A stretch of DNA of 64,000 nt from Geothrix oryzae (lineage in GTDB: Bacteria > Acidobacteriota > Holophagae > Holophagales > Holophagaceae), in NCBI RefSeq assembly GCF_030295385.1, contig NZ_AP027079.1, positions 2,604,001 to 2,668,000 of the forward strand. Direction: 5' to 3'. Both the position numbers and the translations under genes were made by a program. The notes beneath the pieces were generated by a model, which did no database searches, had not been told where the DNA came from, and was given only the letters and a program-made list of their open reading frames with translations. Position 1 is the first letter of the stretch. The number at the start of each line of letters is the position of its first letter. Shown here piece by piece: positions 37,522-44,676 of this stretch.

Positions 37522-37639
37522 CCCTCCGCTCAACTAGGGCCCCACCTGCATCGGCTGATTTCATGTCTCGTGTCCCGCCTACAATAGCTTCGATCAGCAC
37601 CCATCTGCAGGCCGAGCCGGTTAGCTTCCTTCGTTAGGC
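37516..37639 (+). repeat. attC site 2 (124 bp)
   Basis: Starts GCCTAAC (37516-37522), ends GTTAGGC (37633-37639). The arms hold CAACTAGGGC on the left and GCCGGTTAGC on the right as L boxes. The variable centre differs from sites 1 and 3, but the length is exactly the same. The stop codon of cassette 2 (37519-37521) is within its first seven bases. Confidence 0.85.
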
Positions 37640-37653
37640 TTCAAGGAACATCC

Positions 37654-38205
37654 ATGGCGCTCATCCTCTCGTTCATCTTGCTTACTGTCTTTACGATCTC
37701 TCTCTATCTCGGAAAGATTGGCGAGGCATCCTACTGCGTACTGATTTCCATTTCCGTACTACTCGGGCTCGCTCTCCACGGGTTCGACCGTATAAGAGGT
37801 ATTGATTTTAAAAATCTGAAGTTGGATCTTGATGAGATCAAAGAAACAAAGAAAGAACTATTGGTTCGCCAAGAACAGTTGAAATCCATTGTTTTGCCAC
37901 TAGCTCATATTTTGGCGTATCTGAGTGTTGCTGAAGGCAGAATGATGAGCAGAGAGAGTCATGCCATCAAACGGCGCTGGATGAAAAATAAACTATCAAC
38001 ACTTGTCAATGCCATACCGTTAAAGCCAGAAGAAATGGAAAGCACTAATAAAATTTCCAAAATCTACCAAGAAATCGACGACATTCTTATAACGAAAGAT
38101 GGCTCTTATATTGCCTCTCACCCCGATTTCCCCGAGCTTTCCGCCAAACTAGATTCACTTTCGGAAGAACTTGATAATTTTCTTCAACAAGACTGCCATG
38201 ACTAG
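37654..38205 (+). CDS. Cassette 3: membrane-anchored coiled-coil protein, unknown function
   Basis: 183 residues in A+T-rich DNA. Two hydrophobic segments at the N-terminus (about 2-19 and 26-42) make a hairpin in the membrane, followed by a helical cytoplasmic part (DLDEIKETKKELLVRQEQL) with probable coiled coil and a conserved-looking end (SHPDFPELSAKLDSL). I recognise no family. The layout, membrane anchor plus helical soluble part, resembles cassette 1 in general plan but not in sequence. AAGGAA precedes ATG 37654. An attC starts five bases after the stop. Confidence 0.72.
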   Translation: MALILSFILLTVFTISLYLGKIGEASYCVLISISVLLGLALHGFDRIRGIDFKNLKLDLDEIKETKKELLVRQEQLKSIVLPLAHILAYLSVAEGRMMSRESHAIKRRWMKNKLSTLVNAIPLKPEEMESTNKISKIYQEIDDILITKDGSYIASHPDFPELSAKLDSLSEELDNFLQQDCHD

Positions 38206-38210
38206 CGGCA

Positions 38211-38334
38211 GCCTAACCTCTCGCTTAACTCGGACCCCGCCTGTATTGCCTCACGCTCTCTCTCATCGTCCTGCTTTCTCAGCTCTGCTCAGCGCCTCGG
38301 TGCGGGCGTGGCCGCTTAGCTTCATTCGTTAGGT
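38211..38334 (+). repeat. attC site 3 (124 bp)
   Basis: Starts GCCTAAC, ends GTTAGGT. Both arms and much of the variable loop (AACTCGGACCCCGCCTG, GCTCTCTCTCA) agree with site 1, so the two are recent relatives. R' ends in T instead of C, as is expected because that base comes from the following cassette. Confidence 0.87.
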
Positions 38335-38498
38335 GCCTTAACTAAGAGTCAGGCTTCGGTGCACCTGACCCAATTTGATGCCGTCAGAAGACAGTTAAGT
38401 GATCTTCTCCAAAATTTAAGAGCCGACTGAAGTATTTGGGTCCATCTTGAAAGCCTTTCCGTAGCCGATACCGCCACTCTCTACAACAGGAGTCTCGC
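38335..38498. other. Leader between attC 3 and the HNH gene
   Basis: 164 bases with no gene. AGGAG at 38488-38492 is the ribosome site for the HNH gene. The stretch could be a remnant of a lost fourth cassette start, beginning TTAGGTGCC at 38329, because no further attC follows the HNH gene. Confidence 0.4.
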
Positions 38499-39422
38499 AT
38501 GCTTCCTGCTTTCCACTCGGTGTCAGGTGTCTTTATCGAATTCACCAAGACCGAGCACGAGCATGGAGGCCCAGGCTGGGAGTTCGGAACCTGCCTCTGG
38601 AGCCCTACAGTCAATAACCGCGGGGCCAATAGCTATGCCCTCATGTCCGCACCCGAGAAGGGGGATCTCGTTCTCCACTTTCTGCTGACCAAATGGCCAG
38701 ACGGGACCGAGGAGACCCGAGTAGCTGGCTTCTCATATGTCGCGAAGCCCTGCCAAACAGTCCAGACAGAGCCGACCAAGGCCGACAAGTGGGCCAATCG
38801 CGGTTCCTACTTCCGGATCGACCTCAAGGGATACACGCCCTTTCCCAATCCGCTTCCCATGAAGACGCTCATCGAGGAATACGGCGAGGACATCCGGAAG
38901 GAACTGATTGAGAACGGCCCCCGGTTCTACCCCTTTAACCGATATGGGGCTGGCCTCCATACGGTTCAAGGGATCTACCTCGGCCGGTGCACCGAGAATC
39001 TCTATCAGATTCTCGCCAAGGCCATGAGCATTGAAGTGGCGACCACTGCGGCCAAGGCTGAACCAGGGCCCGAACACCGTGAGTACGCAGAGGCCCGCCG
39101 TCTTTCGTCCGAGCGGTATTTCTTCGCGCGGAACCCATCCCTACGCAAAGACGCCATCCAGGTCTACGGCACATCCTGCCAGGCCTGCGGATTTGATTTC
39201 GGTGCACGCTACGGCGCTCATGGGGCGGGTTACATCGAAGTCCATCACAAGGATCCGCTATCCGAACGAGCAGAGGCAGAATGGACGGAGGAGGTCAGGA
39301 CCGCCCTTTCCCAGGTTGCCGTCCTTTGCGCAAACTGCCATAGGATGGTCCACCGGAAGAAGCAGGCCCTCACAATCGAACAGCTAAAGGACCAGCTCCA
39401 GAACCCACCAGTTAGCTCATAA
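38499..39422 (+). CDS. HNH endonuclease with PUA/EVE-like N-domain
   Basis: 307 residues. The C-terminal HNH domain has CQACGFDFG near residue 227, VHHKDPLS near 248 and CANCHRMVH near 277, i.e. two Cys pairs for a zinc ion and the His-His catalytic core of the McrA-type nucleases. The N-terminal two thirds (KGDLVLHFLL, then WANRGSYFRIDLKGYTPF) look like a PUA/EVE-type fold, which in such fusions reads modified DNA bases. That suggests a modification-dependent restriction enzyme, by inference. It lies after the last attC with AGGAG before ATG 38499, and converges on the helicase gene with an 11-base overlap. Confidence 0.78.
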   Translation: MLPAFHSVSGVFIEFTKTEHEHGGPGWEFGTCLWSPTVNNRGANSYALMSAPEKGDLVLHFLLTKWPDGTEETRVAGFSYVAKPCQTVQTEPTKADKWANRGSYFRIDLKGYTPFPNPLPMKTLIEEYGEDIRKELIENGPRFYPFNRYGAGLHTVQGIYLGRCTENLYQILAKAMSIEVATTAAKAEPGPEHREYAEARRLSSERYFFARNPSLRKDAIQVYGTSCQACGFDFGARYGAHGAGYIEVHHKDPLSERAEAEWTEEVRTALSQVAVLCANCHRMVHRKKQALTIEQLKDQLQNPPVSS

Positions 39423-41295
39423 CCAGTCCATTCGGTGTCTTGCTGAGGCGTTGCCTAAAGTAGGCCTCGAGTTTCGGGTCCTGGAAGAACACGAAGCATC
39501 CCTTCATGCCGCGGGACAACAAGACTTTGTAGATATTGCTGATGAATCGGGTGAGCGTAGCAGGGTCATTCTTCAGCCCCTTCTTCCCACTGGTGTCCTT
39601 GTAATCGCTCCAGCTTCCCCAAAGACCGCCGCGGTCCGGGTCAAATTGAAGGTCCTTGCCGACCAGCACGCCCACATAGTCGAACTCCAGACCTTGGCTG
39701 GTATGAACGCAGCCGACCTGGCCCTCCCCCTCGGGGTGCACCGCCCAGGTCTCCGAGATGGCGCGGCCATTCCATGGCATGGAGAAGGAGTGCTCGGGGA
39801 TCGTGACATCCTCGATTTGACCATTGGCATTTCCCTCCGTGCTCCAGTTCCAGGCGTAGCCGGCGAGCATGCGAGCTCTGAATCCGCCTTGGCTCTTTGC
39901 CCGGACCTGGTCGAGCACTTCCCCTGGGGTTGAGCAGATCTGGAACTGAAAGGCAGAGGGATCCCACCCGTCGAAGTTTCCGGTGTCCTTGATGCCAAGC
40001 GCATCATTCAGCCACTGGAGGTATCCATCGGCTCCAGAGCATCGGAATTGGGAGGTCAACTCGAACTCGAAGACCTCGGACTTAAATTTCTCAGCCGCGG
40101 CTCGGATGCTCTCAACCGTCCCAATGTCGTCCTTCCTAATGCGTTGGTCATCGTCCACAAAGAACACATTGACCCGAGAGGCTTTCAAAACATCCTCGAC
40201 TTGGCTCTCTCCAAAATATTGGTAGGTCCCCTTCCCTTTCAGCCGATGGGCCTCGTCCACAATCAGGGCGTCAAAGGTGTTCTCGTTGCACTGATAGAAG
40301 GACGCGGCCCCGGAAAAGAGATTGTCCAGGGTGGCCCTGGTTCCTCGCTTGCCGCTCCTCACCAGGGCATTCTTGGTGACATTCCGGAAGGCTGCATTCG
40401 GAGCGACAAATCGCACATTGAGCTCTGACCGGATGAGGTGCCCAAAGGCATTCATCGAAATGACCGACTTCCCCGTGCCAGGTCCACCCTTGACGATGAT
40501 GGTCCGCTTCTTGGCCCCCTTCTTGAGGACGGTGGAAAGGATGTTTTCGTACGCCACCTTCTGTTCATCGAGCATGACGAAGGATGAATTCCCCTCGTAC
40601 AGATTGCCCACCTCGTCGATTAATCGTTTGCTAGGACGGAAGGGACCGGCTTCAACTTGATCCAGAATCGAGGCGCCATCGCCTTCATGAAGGTGGGAAG
40701 CCAAGAATTGCTCGAGCTTGTCATTATCCTTCTTAAGGAAAAGAGGCGTCTCTTCTTGGAGCGTCTGATATCGGTCGTCAAACAACGGTTCGCCAATAGC
40801 TGCAGGTACATAATTGTGCAGGTAGGCGCATGATCGTCCGTGGATTTCCTTTTTGGCGAATCCTTCATGCAGATCCTGAAGGAAGCGCAAATAGGAATAG
40901 GCCTGGTAGCAAGGATGGGGGGTCTCGATCTCCTTCCCGCCAAGTTTCGTCCATACGAGATCAGGAGTGTCCGAAAGTTTGGCTTCTGACCACTGCTTCA
41001 GCTCGACGATCAGAACCTGCTTTTCCTGAGCGCTGTTGTACCCAGAAAGGACGAAGTCCATCCGCTTCAAGGTCGTGGGGATCACATACTCGATCAGCAC
41101 GCCGCAGCTGTGAGGAACCTTCGATGCCTGCAGACGATGAAAGACGAAATGCATCGAGTTTTGCCAGGCCTGCCGCTCGCTCGGAGAAGGCCCTCGATGA
41201 AGAATGTCCCGGTACCGCGTCTCGATTTGCTCCGTGAGCGAACTCGATGCCACGGCTTCAAGAAACTCACCCACGACACTCTTAAAGACGATCAT
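39412..41295 (-). CDS. Nuclease-helicase fusion, DUF2075-like
   Basis: 627 residues. The N-terminal part contains a PD-(D/E)XK-type core: D80 (KRMDFVLSG) and E98-x-K100 (LIVELKQW). The superfamily 1 helicase part has Walker A GGPGTGKS (270-277), Walker B DALIVDEAHR (342-351), a motif III-like VFFVDDDQRI, the arginine of SQFRCSG, VHTSQGLEFD and a terminal LLSRGMKG. It matches the DUF2075 family of DNA/RNA helicases found in defence islands. The ATG at 41295 overlaps the MazG gene by 14 bases, so the two form a unit. A weak ribosome site (GGAAAG) precedes it. Confidence 0.85.
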   Translation of the reverse strand: MIVFKSVVGEFLEAVASSSLTEQIETRYRDILHRGPSPSERQAWQNSMHFVFHRLQASKVPHSCGVLIEYVIPTTLKRMDFVLSGYNSAQEKQVLIVELKQWSEAKLSDTPDLVWTKLGGKEIETPHPCYQAYSYLRFLQDLHEGFAKKEIHGRSCAYLHNYVPAAIGEPLFDDRYQTLQEETPLFLKKDNDKLEQFLASHLHEGDGASILDQVEAGPFRPSKRLIDEVGNLYEGNSSFVMLDEQKVAYENILSTVLKKGAKKRTIIVKGGPGTGKSVISMNAFGHLIRSELNVRFVAPNAAFRNVTKNALVRSGKRGTRATLDNLFSGAASFYQCNENTFDALIVDEAHRLKGKGTYQYFGESQVEDVLKASRVNVFFVDDDQRIRKDDIGTVESIRAAAEKFKSEVFEFELTSQFRCSGADGYLQWLNDALGIKDTGNFDGWDPSAFQFQICSTPGEVLDQVRAKSQGGFRARMLAGYAWNWSTEGNANGQIEDVTIPEHSFSMPWNGRAISETWAVHPEGEGQVGCVHTSQGLEFDYVGVLVGKDLQFDPDRGGLWGSWSDYKDTSGKKGLKNDPATLTRFISNIYKVLLSRGMKGCFVFFQDPKLEAYFRQRLSKTPNGLVMS

Positions 41296-41614
41296 ATTTA
41301 TCTTTCCGGCCGAAAGCCTTCTCAACGGGATATTTCGCGGCATTCAGGTCGAGCTTGGCTTGAATGATCTCTTCGATGTCCAATCCAGATGCCTCGGCGA
41401 GCAGGCACCCATAGATCAGAACATCGGCGAGCTCCTCAGCGATCTTCTCCCTACGGAGCTCAAGGGACTCTTCGGAGGAGGACCACTGGAAGCACTCCAG
41501 CAGTTCGCCAGCCTCGATCGAAAGTGAGATCGCAAGATCCTTCGGGTTGTGAAACTTCGCCCAATCCCGGTCATTTCGAAATTGGACGATCTTCTGAATC
41601 AATTCCTTGTCCAC
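41282..41614 (-). CDS. MazG-like nucleotide pyrophosphohydrolase
   Basis: 110 residues from GTG 41614, with a run of six G residues (an excellent ribosome site) a few bases upstream. The MazG-like core is visible: ISLSIEAGELLECFQW, then the metal-binding EELADVLIYG. Such enzymes hydrolyse (d)NTPs to monophosphates and are present in many anti-phage loci. A longer reading from ATG 41686 is open but its extra 24 residues are unlike the family. The stop overlaps the helicase start. It is most similar in shape to the short RS21-C6/dCTPase-like group. Confidence 0.85.
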   Translation of the reverse strand: MDKELIQKIVQFRNDRDWAKFHNPKDLAISLSIEAGELLECFQWSSSEESLELRREKIAEELADVLIYGCLLAEASGLDIEEIIQAKLDLNAAKYPVEKAFGRKDKYDRL

Positions 41615-41783
41615 CGGCCCCCCTGAGTATTCCTCCAGATTTCTCAGATCATCATGGCAGCTGTTTATTGCGGGGGGGCTCACCATGGCCCATCCCTAGT
41701 CGGCCACTCACACCTGGAGCGCCAGTTGGACGCGGTCCATGGGGGAGGCGGTCATGAGATCCATCGTTCATGCCTCCGAATGG

Positions 41784-41874
41784 TGTCCGGTTGCATCCCG
41801 CCTGAGGTCCGTCTTGCATCCCGCCTGAGGTCCGTCTTGCACCACGCCTGGGGTCCGTCTTGCACCACGCCCAC
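41784..41874. repeat. Four tandem 23-bp iterons
   Basis: Four units of about 23 bases (41784-41805, 41806-41828, 41829-41851, 41852-41874) share GTCCG, TTGCA and CCCGCC or CACGCC. The first is less perfect. A run of shorter ACGCCACGCC repeats follows. With the RepA-like gene downstream on the minus strand, they look like replication or partition iterons. They are too short and lack the spacer pattern of a CRISPR. Confidence 0.7.
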
Positions 41875-42038
41875 GCCACGCCCACGCCACGCTCACGCGA
41901 CATCCACGCCACGGTCACCCGACGGTTGCTCGACACTCAATTGCCACCATTTTCTCCTCTTCAATGCGTGCGGAAGTGGTGTGCGACAACAACTCGAGGG
42001 TTGGGTGCGGGCACTACCCGGTTGACCACATCGTTGCC

Positions 42039-42080
42039 TTCGTGCGTGCGCGCCTCCCTAGGGGCACGCGCACGCACGAA
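42039..42080. repeat. Perfect 14-bp inverted repeat downstream of RepA-like gene
   Basis: Arms of 14 bases (TTCGTGCGTGCGCG and its complement) are separated by 14 bases. It starts 14 bases after the stop of the RepA-like gene. Read on the minus strand there is no U run, so a rho-independent terminator is only partly supported; a recognition site or origin hairpin is the alternative. About 400 bases (41687-42094) hold this and the iterons and no gene. Confidence 0.65.
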
Positions 42081-42094
42081 AACACCTGACCAAG

Positions 42095-43270
42095 TCACGC
42101 TCTACCCTTGGCCACTCGTTCACCCTTGGGTGTTGGCTTTCCATCCTCTCCGATCCAGCCCTTTCGCCTGCACCTTCCAAGGGCATCGGAGGTCCGTTTG
42201 TTGTTTCCGTCAAATAGGGTGGCCTCGATATCTTTTCGGGATTGCCCTGCCATCAATGCCTCCAGCACTTGGACCTCCATGGACGGCTTCAAGGGAGAGG
42301 AAGAGACTCGGAGGAGGTCCTCGAGCAGCCGTTCCGCTTCAGGGGGGATGGACCAAGTCCCTGATGTCTGGCTTTCGATGGAACGGACCAATAGCATTCG
42401 CGAGGGCTTTCTTGCCTTGAGCTTGCTCATGCCCATCACGGTGATCCCCCGTTGTCTCGCCAGTTCCGGGTCCATCCCGATCCGTTCAGCTTCGTCTGTT
42501 CGCACCCACGCCATCTGCCAAATAAACCGCGCAGCGCCCTCTGCCGCGTTAGACCCTCTCAGCAAGGCCGGGTGCAATCGATCCTCCAACCGGACCTCCT
42601 CGCTCCCGTTTGTCCCTGCTTTACGAAGATGGTGGACCAACAGCACAGTCACATTGTGGTGTTTGGCGATTCCCATGGCCGCCTGCCAGACTCGCTGGGC
42701 TTCGACCACATTGGACTCGCCTTCGCCATTGACATGCGAGAGGGTGTCCACCACGACCAATGCTGGTGTGATCCCCTGTGCCTGCATTGCCTCAACGGCA
42801 TCCCTTACTTCTGCCTGCAAGTCCCATAACGCGGTGGACGAGCCGGGATTCCAGGTTGGTGTGAGGAATTGAAGGTTTCTTCGAAGATCCACCTCCTCTC
42901 GCTCTGTCCAGTGCTCTCCATAGGTTGCTTTCAGGGCCTGAATCCGGCGCTGGATATCTTGGGGCTCATCATCCTCGAATGTGATGTAGAGCACCCCACA
43001 CCCATAGGGCTTCGTCGAGATGCCGAGGAAGGGCTGCCCCGTGGCCAAGGCAACGCCAAGGCCCATGGCCAGCCAGGTTTTCCCTTGGTCGGAAACAGCC
43101 CCCAGGAGGCCCACCTTCCCCCAAGGAATCCAGCCTTCCAGGACCCATTTGGGCGGTTCGAGTGACTCATCGAAAACCTCCCTCAAGGAAAGGAGTCGAA
43201 GCGCTCGAGGTTTCTGACTGAGGTCGGTGGAGTCGTGTGTGTTCTGGTTACGAAGATAGTTCCTAGACAT
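42095..43270 (-). CDS. RepA-like AAA/RecA-fold ATPase (helicase loader type)
   Basis: 391 residues. A RecA-like ATPase with Walker A GAVSDQGKTW (57-66) and Walker B ALVVVDTLS near residue 177, followed by VLLVHHLRKAG, a histidine-bearing motif of the RepA/KaiC-like hexameric helicases used by RSF1010-type plasmids and many phage satellites. The C-terminal region (about 320-391) has a winged-helix look (RKDIEATLFDGN...RRKGWIGEDG). It would open or drive replication of the island. Start ATG 43270 with no strong ribosome site. Iterons lie just downstream of its stop, about 220 bases away. Confidence 0.8.
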   Translation of the reverse strand: MSRNYLRNQNTHDSTDLSQKPRALRLLSLREVFDESLEPPKWVLEGWIPWGKVGLLGAVSDQGKTWLAMGLGVALATGQPFLGISTKPYGCGVLYITFEDDEPQDIQRRIQALKATYGEHWTEREEVDLRRNLQFLTPTWNPGSSTALWDLQAEVRDAVEAMQAQGITPALVVVDTLSHVNGEGESNVVEAQRVWQAAMGIAKHHNVTVLLVHHLRKAGTNGSEEVRLEDRLHPALLRGSNAAEGAARFIWQMAWVRTDEAERIGMDPELARQRGITVMGMSKLKARKPSRMLLVRSIESQTSGTWSIPPEAERLLEDLLRVSSSPLKPSMEVQVLEALMAGQSRKDIEATLFDGNNKRTSDALGRCRRKGWIGEDGKPTPKGERVAKGRA

Positions 43271-43380
43271 GTTTCACCCATGGCGATGCCCGTCCCCTCT
43301 GGAGGGGAGGAATCAATGTCGGAAGGGAAGCCAGGCTTCAGGTCAGACCAAGCCTAGCTATGGATTTCGTCCGTACCGCC

Positions 43381-43578
43381 TCAGCCCTGCCGAAGGAGAA
43401 AGGCCTCGAGTTCAAGCATGGGGATCAGCCGCCGCTTCCCGATTTTCACGGACTTGAGACGGCCCTCCTTCAGGAGGATGAACAACATGGAACGGCCGAT
43501 GCCGAGGATCTCTGCGGCTTCTTCAACTCGGACTGCCAGGCGCTCCACTGGGGTGATGGCGTGGGACTTTGCATTCAT
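43381..43578 (-). CDS. AlpA/Xis-like small HTH protein
   Basis: 65 residues. The helix-turn-helix of the MerR/excisionase type is plain: RVEEAAEILGIGRSMLFILL, followed by the wing KIGKRRLIPMLEL. Such proteins bend attachment-site DNA in excision, or, like AlpA, switch on integrase transcription. Its place between the integrase and the RepA-like gene matches P4-type satellites and many tRNA islands. The start at 43578 has GGAGATACC just upstream (complement read). The gap on its left (43271-43380) holds no gene. Confidence 0.8.
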   Translation of the reverse strand: MNAKSHAITPVERLAVRVEEAAEILGIGRSMLFILLKEGRLKSVKIGKRRLIPMLELEAFLLRQG

Positions 43579-43701
43579 ACCGGTATCTCCTGGTTGATGT
43601 GCACCACCACGGTGCTACCTGGAGCATCGGTCCATTCCCCTCGATGCGAGCTTGGGTAATATCGCCCAAATCCACCGTAATTCGCCCAACCCATTCAGGG
43701 C

Positions 43702-44616
43702 CTACACGCTCTTCCGAGATTTCGACCTTCGCTTGGGCAGCGCTTGGGGCCCGCACTTGAGGAGACATTGAATGTCCTCCGGAGCTTCCATCTCCCGGCC
43801 TGACCATTCCCGGACTCTTGTCCACCAGGGAGTGAACTGCCGCTTCGCTTCCGTGGCCCAATCCTGAGAGGGGGCGACCCTCGTCACCAGCTGACGGACG
43901 ACTTTCGCAAGGGCAAAAGCCTTGGTATCGTCCCGCCCAAGCTTCACGAGCTGGTCGGCGCATTCCCGAAGTAATTGGAGTTCGGGAGAGCCATAGGTAT
44001 CTCCGAGGGCGGTTCTCTTCCCCCGCTTTGCGGCCCGCTCCTGTGCGATCTTCGCGCCGTCCCGACAGACGGCGGCAAGAGCTTCCATACGACTGATCCA
44101 CCGGGGTCTGCTCTCACGAACAGCCCGAGGTCTCGGATCTAAAGAAGGGATCCCAGATGGATCCAGAGTCGGAATGCCAGGCCCTTCATCCTCCCATCTG
44201 ACATTGCCATCCAGCGGCGCCCCTAGGAATTGGCCAAACTGGAATTCAGGTTCCAACCCATTAATGTCGGCCATGCCCCGCAAGTCCTCTTGTTCTGGGC
44301 AGGCCTCCATCAGGAGTAAGCGCCGAGCCCCCTCTTTCAAGTATTTGAATTGGCCAGCCATTTGGCTCGCATTAGCGGCTAGCGCGTCGAGTTGGTCGGC
44401 CGACTGTTTCCAGGTACCCCCTTCTGCATCTACTGCTAGCGCCTGTTGGTAACTCAGAGCCAAGTTATAGATCTGAGTCCTCGCTTGGGAGGCGTCGCCG
44501 CTCTCACCACAAAGCAGAACTTCGGCAGCACGAATCTTCGCTCGGAACTTGGGGTCCTTCACCCTACCCTCGAGTAATTCCGACGAGTAACCGGGTTCGC
44601 GAATATCGAACGCCAC
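43702..44616 (-). CDS. Unknown 304-residue protein in integrase operon
   Basis: 304 residues, no signal peptide and no membrane span. Mainly helical with two Ala/Leu/Gln-rich stretches (about 45-105 and 175-250) separated by a Pro/Gly/Asp-rich loop (about 140-165), and a Lys/Arg-rich end (KRRSKSRKS) suggestive of DNA binding. I recognise no family. It lies 60 bases downstream of the integrase stop and upstream of the excisionase-like gene, so it is likely in the same transcript. A role in transfer or regulation is possible but unsupported. Confidence 0.7.
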   Translation of the reverse strand: MAFDIREPGYSSELLEGRVKDPKFRAKIRAAEVLLCGESGDASQARTQIYNLALSYQQALAVDAEGGTWKQSADQLDALAANASQMAGQFKYLKEGARRLLLMEACPEQEDLRGMADINGLEPEFQFGQFLGAPLDGNVRWEDEGPGIPTLDPSGIPSLDPRPRAVRESRPRWISRMEALAAVCRDGAKIAQERAAKRGKRTALGDTYGSPELQLLRECADQLVKLGRDDTKAFALAKVVRQLVTRVAPSQDWATEAKRQFTPWWTRVREWSGREMEAPEDIQCLLKCGPQALPKRRSKSRKSV

Positions 44617-44676
44617 GAGTCCCCCCTAGCTGGTCCAGGAAAGGTTACCCATGTCCAAGCAGGGACAAGCTGGTTC

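Noticed and set aside
39405..39422. A fourth attC, from GTTAGCT at the end of the HNH gene
   Set aside because: The core GTTAGCT lacks the R-box pattern, no left arm precedes it, and it is coding sequence.
41784..41874. CRISPR array
   Set aside because: Units of 23 bases are directly joined, without unique spacers, and no cas genes are present.
43569..43701. A gene between the AlpA-like protein and the 304-residue gene
   Set aside because: Only 120 bases, with no start, ribosome site or conserved frame.
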